A stretch of DNA of 64,000 nucleotides from Axinella damicornis. Taxonomy: Eukaryota > Porifera > Demospongiae > Axinellida > Axinellidae. Shown in pieces: positions 14,001 to 24,808 of the stretch. A program made the position numbers and the translations under genes. Position 1 is the first letter of the stretch. The number at the start of each line of letters is the position of its first letter. A model generated the notes under the pieces. It saw only the letters and a list, made by a program, of their open reading frames with translations. It searched no databases and was not told the DNA's origin. The stretch lies in assembly GCA_963931865.1 (NCBI GenBank), contig OZ007514.1, forward strand, positions 1,082,539 to 1,146,538, written 5' to 3'.

Positions 14001-14539
14001 AGGGCCATCATGGCAGAGTAGATGTAGTTGGCTTTGTCACTGTCAGCCGCTGACACGGAATCAAGGAGGTACATACGAACAGGTGCCTCAAACTGATCAA
14101 GGGAGAAGTCCATCACTACAAATATGGCAACGGTTGAGAGTAACACACTCATCTCAGAACCATGAAAGAGCCTCTCCGGGATAGACCTCCCACAGGCAAA
14201 CAGGGCCAGGCTGAAACACACGGCTAGCCCCAGCACCAGAATGAAAGGTCTCCTCCTCCCCCAGCTGCTCTTGCACCTGTCGCTGGCAGAGCCCAGGTAG
14301 CCCTGAAAGAAGATACCCAGAATGGGGCTGAAGGCCCACATGATGCTTGTGTATCCCTCCTGGAGGCCACCCTTCAGTAGAGTGGGAATGGCGTAGCCCG
14401 TCTCCACCGTGAAGGCTACCTCTATGGCCAGGGCGCCTGTGGCGAGCATTAGAATACGTGACCAGCGAGTCGGTAAGTTCTTTCTCTCTCTCCCATGGCC
14501 GTTATCGGACACCCGCATCCCTCGTCTGGTCTTGAACAA
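11098..14539 (-). CDS. SLC45-type MFS sugar/proton symporter, copy B
   Basis: Exons complement(13088-14539) and complement(11098-11412) join in phase 0 to give about 588 residues. It is a close paralogue of copy A, with the same single intron position, the WGRRRPF loop and the same last-helix block. Differences gather in the central polar loop and the N-terminus (MFKTRRGMRV in place of the copy A leader). The intron is about 1.7 kb, against 0.2 kb in copy A, because it holds a 16-bp minisatellite, a palindromic element and other inserts. Both copies keep intact frames, so both are probably functional after a recent tandem duplication. Predicted role as for copy A: a multi-pass proton-coupled sugar carrier. 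Confidence 0.85.
11417..11515. repeat. 23-bp minisatellite, four units
   Basis: Tandem units of GAGGGAGACAGGGTGCATGGCAT lie directly upstream (in gene sense) of the acceptor of SLC45-B exon 2. They give spurious repetitive open frames on the minus strand. Copy A has one unit at the matching place (around 6895-6915), so the expansion happened after the duplication. Confidence 0.8.
11836..11913. mobile_element. Palindromic mini-element with 7-bp target duplication
   Basis: CAAGAGTGCATAAAAGTAGG pairs with CCTACTTATGCGCTCTTG-type sequence around a poly-G centre (about 11868-11890). GATAAAT flanks both sides (11829-11835, 11914-11920). A sister element is at 22624-22680. Confidence 0.7.
12777..12900. 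repeat. 16-bp minisatellite
   Basis: About eight tandem units of GAAGCGATCTGAGCTG lie in the intron of SLC45 copy B. Non-coding. Confidence 0.85.
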
Positions 14540-14732
14540 CGGAGATGCTGCTCTCAGTTTAACATAAAACTAGGAATACGCATGCGCAGTGTCTGTGCCT
14601 CGCGCACGCTCACAATCTGTAATAGTATAGTAGGCGTGGTTTCCTGTGGAAGAAAACGAAGGTGCGAAAGTCAGTTCAGCGTGCGAAGTTTAGTTGTTCG
14701 AAGTTGTGCGAAGTTGCTGATTGAGGTTGAAG

Positions 14733-14828
14733 ATGGTTAAGCGTTGCCAGGAAGAATACGAAGACGTTAGCGAGGTTCTACACCCTTCGACACTGTCAAC
14801 ACTTTATATGTACGTACCATGGCCTAGA
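14733..14828 (+). CDS. Possible first exon of a divergent gene
   Basis: An ATG at 14733 opens a short frame beginning MVKRCQEEYEDVSEVLHPST. It has a good splice donor (GTACGT) near 14809 before the frame closes at 14828. It sits about 190 bp from, and divergent to, the start of SLC45 copy B, so a shared promoter is possible. No downstream exon was recognised to 16 kb, so it could be a relic or chance. Confidence 0.25.
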
Positions 14829-15059
14829 CTAAACGTTTGTCTTACTTGTCTCCGCTAAACTCTCCTTGTATACATCGCTTCTTCGTCAATCTGTCAGACT
14901 CTCTCTCCTTTGCCTTACTCTCTTCTGAGGCAGTGTCTCTTTTCCCTGTATAGATCGCTTCTTTGCATTTCGCACGCGCAGTACGTGCACGAGCACGGGA
15001 CCACAGAAACCGCAGCGATGCAACCGCCCCCTGCCCCCCTCGCAATTAAAGTGTGACGG

Positions 15060-15091
<32 letters not shown>

Positions 15092-16115
15092 GTACATACA
15101 TATATATATATATATATGTACATATATATATATATATACAGACGCGATGTGACTACGCTGCACGATTAGTTGCCTCGCGCTAAGGCGCTCGGCAATTACT
15201 TACGGTTAAATTAAATTGGGCCAGTTCACGTGATCACCAGCCCCACCCCCAACCTATCAATAGCAATCAACGTCCTGTGTAACACTGATGCCCTTGTTTT
15301 CCGGAGCTAAAAATTCAGTATACTTTGGCTGCCTCACTTGTCGATGCATGCAGGGGGTATCCTGATCACATGATCAGCTTGTTGATGATTTTGCAGCTGC
15401 AACAGGAATAATCCAGCAATGCTAGCTCCTATCTATAGTCTCGCACGCTGCGAACGTCTGGCCTGAAAGACTACTCCTACTGCATGTCACCAGCCAGGAT
15501 CATGCCCTCAAAGCTGTATACAATAGCTGCCTTATTTTGTCGATGCATGCAGGCGGTATATATCCTGATCACATGATCAGCAGCAACAGTTATAGCTGTG
15601 CAGTAGAAACCTAATGTGACTTGTCACTCCATAAATGTTTGACAAGCAAGCATGCAATAATTGGGATCTAATTCATTATCATCAGCATGTGGCTGATCAC
15701 AGGTTGGCAGAACCTTATACCAGTACCATGCAGACAGCGAAATAAATATCATGGTGCAGAGCATATAATTATATGTAGCTAATTATTATACATGCAGCTG
15801 AATTTTGGCTTATCAGCTCTCAATAATTATACTTTCTGCGAGACAGGAGCCCTGCTCCTATAGATAAGCTCCAGTGGGAGAAAGGCTGAATGCTATGTAT
15901 ACTACCGGTATGTAGACATGATCTGGGACTTGGTTCAAGCTTGCTTTCAACTGACAAACCAGAAGGGTATGATGCATGATGACATCATCATCATCGCGGC
16001 GATGCGCTCTTGGTATGATAGTTTACATGGTCCATTGCAGTTGTGATGCAAACTATCACAAAGTGGTACACAAACTAAGAACAAAACCACGCACAAATAG
16101 GAGAAGCAATAGCAT
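14829..16115. other. Intergenic region with AT microsatellite and a short repeat pair
   Basis: 15060-15140 is a TA-rich microsatellite. TCGATGCATGCAGG followed by TCCTGATCACATGATCAGC occurs twice (about 15340-15380 and 15538-15582). An E-box-containing block, AGTTCACGTGATCACCAGCC, is at 15222. No convincing gene was found. Confidence 0.6.
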
Positions 16116-19100
16116 CTACAAACCTAGTGCACTTTTAACCTGTCCAGCAAGCTCTTTAAATTCTGAGTCGACCAAAAGTTCAATCAGATTTCCCCAGGTG
16201 GCATCTGGACTGTCCAGCCACAGCTTGAACATCTCCCGGCAGCAGGTGTCTGGACCGTTCTGTTTGTGTGCATGCTCTGCTTCGATGCGTTCAACTTTTT
16301 GCCCATTCGGATCGAGGTCCATGAGGAACCCAACTTTCTGCCAAACCGAAGCGATCGATTGAATGATGTTCACCCTCTCTCCCTTTGTAGTCTTTAGCTT
16401 CATCAGTTGGGCCATCCTGGGCTTCACACCTGGAACACAAAATACATTCAGCAATAAGCCTTTCTCAACAGTCCTCAGATGCTAGGTTATGGGAAACCAT
16501 TACACAATGTTGTTGTCTCACATAAAGTCAAATCAAGTCAAAATCCAATCAAATAAAATCAAGCCAGTTCACTCAAAAACATTCCTGTTCGATGGCCTGT
16601 CTATTGGACTACAAAGTCATTGATTGTTGAGTGCTACTATAACAAAAGCCAGTCAGAAGACGTAAAGACACGTCACAACCACCCAGTGTTTCTTCCCTTC
16701 GTCATGCAAGTTATCAATGAACGATTCTTGCCCCTGTTTTGCAGCTGATGAAGTTGAAACAACATGATTACTGAGCCTGGGTACTAGGTACATATATATA
16801 ACATTTATGGGTGGAAGTGTACAATAACTTACTAAGTTTTTGATCAACACCCTCAGACTGCTGATCACCAACCGTTGGGATCTGGCAACCAGGTCCTCGC
16901 TCTTCTGAAATGATGAAGCATTTGCACTTGACGTGACAAGAACTAGTGCCACCATCAGCAAACGAACACTGTCTTTATCAATACCGTAGAGTACATATCA
17001 AGCGCCCACCACGTATCAAGCGCCCACCCCCCTCTTTACGCAACAGAAAGCAGTGTAATAAGGGTCCACCCATCACAAAAGGCTTGAGCAGCATTTCTTA
17101 ACCTTTGGGTAAGGTTATGCATTCGACAAGGCCGATTTGCAGTGAGTGTGAACTACGGTGTGCTTTCTCTGTCGAGCGCTTCTTCTCAAGGACTTCGCAA
17201 AGACTCGAATCTTAAGTGAAAAATTGACTTACATATTCCCATAGCCAGTGGTCATTGATATTCACAGCTTTACCAGAGCGCTTGTTGTTTATACAGTGCT
17301 GAATGGGTGGGCGGATACTACATGCCTAATTAGTCTGAGTATGTATCTAGCGCCCACCCCCCTGTTCAGCAGCCTTCTAATGTCCCCGGGTATGCACTAT
17401 CAACAACAAATACGTGCAACTTACCTGATGTTGAATTCCCTGCAATTCCCCACACTGCCATATTTGGTGCTTCAGACAAACTGCCATAGACCTCTCCTGG
17501 GTTTTCGGTACACCTCCAATAGTTACGCTGAGGTACCATGCAAGCAAGGTGAAGTGATGAAGGACAGACGACACCCCCCGGACAGAAGAATGCTGCTTCA
17601 TGAGCCATTGGAGCCTTAGGGGGAAGAGCAGTGAACACAGCTCGAAGAATTTTGGGGCAATACTTCTTGCATTCTTCATGAGGTGCATGAACATGCACTT
17701 CAAAATAGCCCCGGTCGAAAGAGTCAATCAGTGCGATCTTCCCCATCATCTCTGGATGCTGAAACTCACAGCAGTTCCTGTACAGGCAAGTGGGTTTATT
17801 CCTTGCATCTATCATGACCTCCCACTTGTGAGCAGAAAACAAAGAAGCAAGAAAGGAGCAGAAGACGCCACTGGTCGGCCATTCACCCGGGAAGTGAACA
17901 AGCAAGGGAGCAGCTGGTGAAGACTGAGGATTGCAGCGGTGTTCATCTAACTTATCAGCCTCTAGCTCAAAGAGAAGAGAAGGCATGACATATTCAGTGT
18001 TGATGTCTGTTGTATTCACTTTCCCAGCAATAAGAAGAGCTTCAAGAAGCTTCAGGAAATCAGCAGGAGTAAAAAGGTCTTTGTCATAGTGCTTGGAGAA
18101 CACTTTGTTGTGAAGGAGCTTTTCTTGGAAAACCCCATGACTATGAAAGCGCAACCACTGTTTGCCACTCAACCCTCTGGTGTTGGTTGATTCAGCACTC
18201 CCAGGAAGGGTGCCGGAACCACCACAAAGAATGTGATAGCATTGAACTAACTCATTGATTTTATCCAAGAAAACTTGGGGCACGCAAAAGACCACATTTG
18301 GAAGCACAGTGGGATAGTAAAGGAAGACATTCAGGCTAACCAGATACTTCAAGGCTGCATCAAAGGCACCGGACCTTATGTGCAGCTTGCTAGCTACTTC
18401 ACGGCACTCGTCAATGTGCATGATCCCTGTGCCCCTTTCCTTTGCTAACTTTCTAAGCACCTGCTCAAGCGTAAACCACGGAAGTGGAATTTGGACTGGC
18501 TTTGGGGCAGAATAGTGGATAATTCTTTCCCTGAGCTTACCTGCTACAGCTTTGTCTTCATGACTTGGAGTTTTTGCATTTACAGGATAAATGAGCTCTT
18601 TGAGTTTATCGTAGAAGATCAGACTATCACCAAATCTGCGCTGAAGGAGATCAAGGAGCTTCTGATTTTTCTCCCCTCTCATTTCTCCCTCACATTCTGA
18701 TTCCTTATCTCTGTGGGTACCAACTACAGCTACATGAGGAGAGCTACCACCTTCAATGGACCTATTCTCTGGCTGCAAAGCCCGAATGCAGTGCTTCAGA
18801 ATTTGCTCATGAGAGTAGGGGGACTTGTAGGAGCACACGGACATTCCTTCTTTGTAGAATTCAATTATGGGATGCTGACTAAGCTTTTCTGAAAGCTTGA
18901 GTACAAATAGAATTGTCGAGAGGTTTGGAACGAAGGACGGAAGCAGCTCATGGAACTGAGGCTGTCCCCCACTGTCAAGAAAGTAAAGGAAGTCAAGCTT
19001 GGTCACTCGCCTTTTATCTACAGGTTTCTTTCGCCTTTTACCTACAGGTTTCTTTAGCAAGCCTGCTAGTTTCATGAGCTGCTCATCTACAACTTCACTG

Positions 19101-22100
19101 TGAGAAGCTAGCTCTAATTCGCTAACCTGCTCAGAAATGTCAGGTTCAGAAACCACTTCAGATTTGCTGATCTGTTCTGAAATGTCAGATAGTGAAGAAC
19201 TTTCTGGCTGCATTTTAGTGCTGTGTGGTGAAAGAACTTCGGCCTGAAAAGGTAAGCTTGAAGGTATATCCCAAGGTGTACCACTATTTGATCTACTGGT
19301 TGTAGCTTGTGGTGAGGGAGTACTAAAAGACTCCTCAGTAGTAGGACGAGTGGGAAGTGAAGGAGAGGTCTGAACTGCAGGCTGCTCTTCAGCATTAGCA
19401 ACTGAGGTAGCTCCTGCTACTATGCCTAGGAGCTTATCCTCATCTACTCTACTCCATTCCGAACTACCTGATTCAGAACTGCCAGCACCCACTACCGTAG
19501 AAAGTGCCCTAACTGGTGCAACCAGTCCCGTGCTTTGCCGAACATCTGGTCGATCTTCATTCAGCACCAGGTACATGGTGTGGGACTTTCCGGACCCAGC
19601 TGCCCCAGTCACTGCACACGTTGTTATTGTACATTCCACATATCCATGCTTCATTGCTTCTTCGAAATGTAGCCAATCAAAGAAAGGTGTTACTGAGAGT
19701 ACAGCATCTTCTTTGCCAAACATCTCCGTTCCTTTGTCTCTCCAGATGTGGAACACTTGCTCACTGACTACGTTGATGTCATAGACTGCGTTGAACATGT
19801 GGTTTAATAATACTGTTGAGTAGGTTGTGTGTGGTTTTGAGTGTATGAGTATGTGTGTGTGTGTGTGTGTGTGGGGGGGGGGAGGAGGAGGGGGAGAGGA
19901 TGGGGGAATAAGTGAAGATTTAACAGTGGATGTGGTTGTGTGTGTATGTCTGTATTTGTGCATGCATGAGTGTGTAGCAGTAAAGACTCATGCATAGCTA
20001 CATTTCACACTATTGACTTGAAAAGCTCATCATGAAAGTAAATAGAATGTGTGTGTGTGAGTGCGGCTTCTCTTACTAGGAGGGTGCTCCAGCTTGGCCA
20101 CAGTGATCTGCAGAGCATAGAGAACCTCCATCTGTAAGTCCTGGTTCTCATCAACATACTTCTTCAAGACCATCAGACGTTTCTTGAAACGCTCATTATC
20201 AAACACAGCACTAGTGCCAGAACCTGCATGAAGAGAAGAGCATCAGAGTCAACACTGATAAAACCCACCAAACAAAAGCTGTATTATATAATAGTGACCA
20301 TGGAAGTGGTGTAGCAATAACAGCCTTGTTCCCATGACAACAGTTATGATAATAGACAGCAGTACCTGTCACAGTGCCCTGTATCACAGCAGTGGTCAGT
20401 ACTCTGATGAAACCAGGGGGAAGTGTCTCTGTCCCCTTCTCAAGACAGTTTGTCTGGAGGATTAGAGAACATAGTTATTACGAATTCATGCTGTCTACGT
20501 ATGATGGAACTATATTGCACTGAACGGCAACATCAATTATATAGTAGTTTGTCCCACAATTGGGAAAGGTCCACTCAGGCACATCAGCTAAAACGTAATA
20601 CTAGTGCTTGCCCTTACCCAGAGTGATGCATGATGCTGTCATAAACACTACGATATTGACCGTGTATAGTACGCATACCTCTATCCAGTCCAAGATTTGG
20701 TGATTTGTGACATCATTGGAACGAAGGAGGTCAATAAGGTGGGAGGATGGGGTCAGGGAAGGGAAGGTAAAGCCTCTAGAATAGAGGAACACCAGTGTCT
20801 GGGGGGGAGTAAAAGGAGTACCGTATTTCTGCGACCAAACGCTGCCCTTGATTAGTGACCGCCCTCGAATAATAGCCGTAGCTCAGATCCAGAAGGGCTG
20901 AACAAAATAAACGCCACCCTTGCCGTAGCTAGTATTCAAATACTGTATAGCGGGAAATTTTTGCGAGGCATACATTTTCACATTTTTCACGATTGAATCC
21001 AACACACGAAAATTTGTTCTCGCAAACACTTTGCCATCTGGATTCTGAAGTAGCTGGCTATGTCGCTGTATCGCTACTTCTGACCTGTACAAGTACTGCC
21101 ACCCTGCAATATTGACCACCGCCAGTCCTGCAGTTGCATAGCAAGTAGCTGCATATCGCACATAGCACATCATCGCGCGCACGGTCGAGAGGACCATAAT
21201 TATACCAAGATCTCAACACGGGGCTGAAGAAAAACTTCAGACTTCTTTGTGCATACACGGTGCTTCAATCCGTTTCCTCGCTTCCTTGTTCATGCTGAGT
21301 TCAATAAACGCCACCTTTGATTAGTGGCCACCCTCGCATAGTAGCCGCAGTAAATCGTGTGATGAAATTAATAGTAGTGGCGGCGTTTGATCACGGAAAT
21401 GTGGTAACTGTATCTGAACCTCATACTTCACACTCACCATTGTCACACTGCATTCTACACCACATATCTCCCTCTCACCTTCTCCTCCTCCACCCGATCC
21501 CCACACACTCCCTCCTCACACCCACTCCCAAGACACCCTTCCTCCTCACACCCACTAGCTTACCTGCATACTGACGAGGGGAGGGGGGGTGTGGGCGAGG
21601 GTGCGGAGGGGCAGGGGTGGCCGAGAGAGAGGGGTGAGGATCTCTCCCAGGTAGTCCCATATGTTTGGGACGCATAGATCCATGAACTCAGCATATTCTG
21701 GAACTGTATTCAGCCTTCAGGGAGGAGAGGAAGCAGTCACATGCACTCAAGTGTGAACACACATAGATCAGCAGTGAATTTCTCCTCTGTCAGCAGGTTA
21801 TCCTTGGACAGCTCACTGAAGAGCCCCCTCCATCCCCCCCACCCCATCCCCCAACCCACCCACACTCACCCAACAATGAATGCTTCCTCTGTGAGCAGTT
21901 GCTGTTTGGATAGGTCACGGAACAGCTGTCCCAAGCACACCCTGTCCAGTGTCGACTTGTACAGTGTGTGGACCACAGACTCCCGTACAAACACGTTCAT
22001 CCTTCCTGGAGGTATCATCTCCCTCACACACTCTATTGCTTCCTGGAATAGCAGAGAGAAGACAGACTGAGGAGCTTCAGGCTGATACAAATAAGCATGC

Positions 22101-24755
22101 CACACCGCTCTCGGGCACCCAAGTCTGCCAGCGGGTAGTCTCGTTCCCAGACCCCAACGCGGTCTGGGGACAATGCGACATTTTGCTCGGCCCTATGACG
22201 TTGATTTCTGGAATGTGGGATGGCCAATCAGAGTTTAGCTAGAGCAATAAATTACTTCGCAGTTTCCGTGTCGGCTAAGTAGACCAGGTAGACACGGCCC
22301 AGAAACTACGCAAGAGGGGTGCTGCCTTCGTTGGTACAAAGAATTATCTATTTCCTTTCTCACTGCTGTACTGGGCATCATCGAATTTTCCATTTTTGCC
22401 TGGACTCTACTGATTACGTCATCATGCTCACACCCCTCGAAGGTCAGGCAGCATGTCGTATTGTCCCCAGACCCCTTTTTCGCGCGTGCGCGTTCGGGGT
22501 CTGGGAACGAGACTAGCCAGCGGGTGGCTGTTGTACAAACCAAAAGCTGAGTGAGCACCTTGTATTTCTGGGCTGCATTTAAACCACACCACATCACATG
22601 ACTGAATTGAGGCTATATACTAGCAAGAGCGCATAAGTAGGTTGCGCCCCCCGGGGGTGCGACCTACTTATGCGCTCTTGATACTAGCCAATCAAATCAA
22701 CACAATGAATAAAAAGTTCCATTCTTGGAGGAGCTTGCAAACTATATTGATACGCCTGTTAGATTTGCACAAAGACTCATCAGTTGGTAAAATAGATGTG
22801 GAAAAGCCAGATATACAACACCCACTTTGCCAGTTTACAAACCATGCAGCAGTGTTCTTGCTACGTAGATGGGCATATACCACCCGACTGCATCCCACTG
22901 CTATTTTTTGCACCACACTGCGACTTTCATGCCAAACTCAATTTTCACCCCACTTTGTTTATACTGGCAGACAGAATTGTCTATGTATACAGTAGTATTC
23001 TCAGTGTGCCAATGCCAAAAGGAACCGTGCCCTTAGAGCTTCTAGTGTGCATGGTCTTTACAGATACGTATTAATGTGCGGCAAAATACTGTAGCACCTT
23101 TGCCCTTTGGTTATTTCAGCCACCAATGAATTCCATTATGCACCCCTCTTAACCCTATAATCATTATATTAAGATTTTAACATGTGCATACACGTTATGG
23201 ATGTGGAACGTTCTGGGGGTGGGACTAGACTAGTGAAACGCGACCTTACTACAACCTCTGAACCTCGAAACACTGTGAAGAATGCCTGAGAATGTTGGGA
23301 GCAGCAGACGCAATCGGGGAGCAGCAGTTGAAGCAAACACAATTGGGGAGCAGCAGCTGAAGCGGACGAAATCGGGGAGCAGCAGTTGAAGTGGACGCAG
23401 TCAAGGCAGCTACCTGGCGATAGACTGCTAACAGGCGAATGAGGGGAAGTAGTTGAGCAAGTGAAGCTATTTGTATATAATATGCGTCAAGCAACTTTCA
23501 TTTTGTGATGTGGGTGAATTCTTTTGTATGGAGGTCACTATTCCACTGTTTTGAAGCTCCTAACTTCACACATAAGGGCCATTGCAGCCATTCTGTGTGA
23601 CCCTAACCACACCCATTTGTTAAAAAGCTTTTGAAAGTCACATCTCTCAACCAGTGACCATCTTTAGAGACTGTGAAAAAGGAAATGGAGCCATTGATCA
23701 GTAAACAATTTCTGCCATGCAGCAAAGAAATCTTCTCCTCATAGACGTGGTATGTCCTATGCTATGTTCGTTGATTAAATAACATCTCTTTAGGGCCCAT
23801 ATATTCTTGTTTTTCAGTCCCTAGAACACTTAAATATATCCTAATTACTGTTCCCTGGGCTTGAAACTGCTCCCACAGCTCATTTCAGCCATCCTAAGCG
23901 GATACATTTGTGACTCTCACAACACCCACCAATTAGCAACCTTGCAATCAAGACTCCCGTCAAATGCCAACCTGCCATAGCAGCCATGAATGCTGGGAAT
24001 GGAACCCCTACAAGGCAAGACAGCTTGTTTCCAAGTCCCCAACCAAGGCCTTTCTACGGCACAGCACAGACACAGCCCTTCGGGTGCTCCCACCCACCTC
24101 CCCCCGTCCCAAGGACATTGCCAGATGTGACATGGAGATTGAAGCTGAGTCTTACAACGGATATATCCGCTATAGGCCCTAAAGCGTTTTACGCAAGTTG
24201 CATCTATCAATCTTTGAATATTCACTGCATGACAAAGTATACGTTACATGCTCCTCTTATAGTGTTTTTATACAGCCAGTGATCAAAACAGGGGGTTGGG
24301 GGTGGCCTACGGTTTACAAGTCTGACTCTTACGTACCTTGAAATTCATGTTCTTGGTTAGTTTAGCAACTATCTCCGTACTATTCGACCGAATTGCATTT
24401 CTGCCTCTCAGTTTACGAGTGTACGACTGCTGCACAGGGAGAGGCTGCATCTGCATAGTGGGCTGCTGTAACTGGAGGTTGATCTGCTGAGGGGGGGCAC
24501 CTCCGTACACCGGAGCTTGTTGCTGCATTTGACCGTAGGAGTGCATCTGTTGGAACAACAGCTGTTGCTGTAGGTTTGGGGGCAGGACACCTGCTGGCAA
24601 GTGAGGGTACATCGAAGGCCTGACCCCCACCTGTCCAGTGGGGGGGACGGGTTGCTGGTACATGACGTGGGGGGGCGGGGTGGGGGTTGGGATGAGTACC
24701 TGTCTGCCACCTGGCTGTCCTGGGATGCCTTGGTGGGGCTGTGGAGGAGGCTGTG

Positions 24756-24808
<53 letters not shown>

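Noticed and set aside
19813..19995. Extension of the fusion exon to an ATG near 19963
   Set aside because: It is low-complexity His/Thr/Pro from a CA repeat. The acceptor at 19813-19815 gives a phase match with the previous W2 exon and restores the expected W2 sequence.
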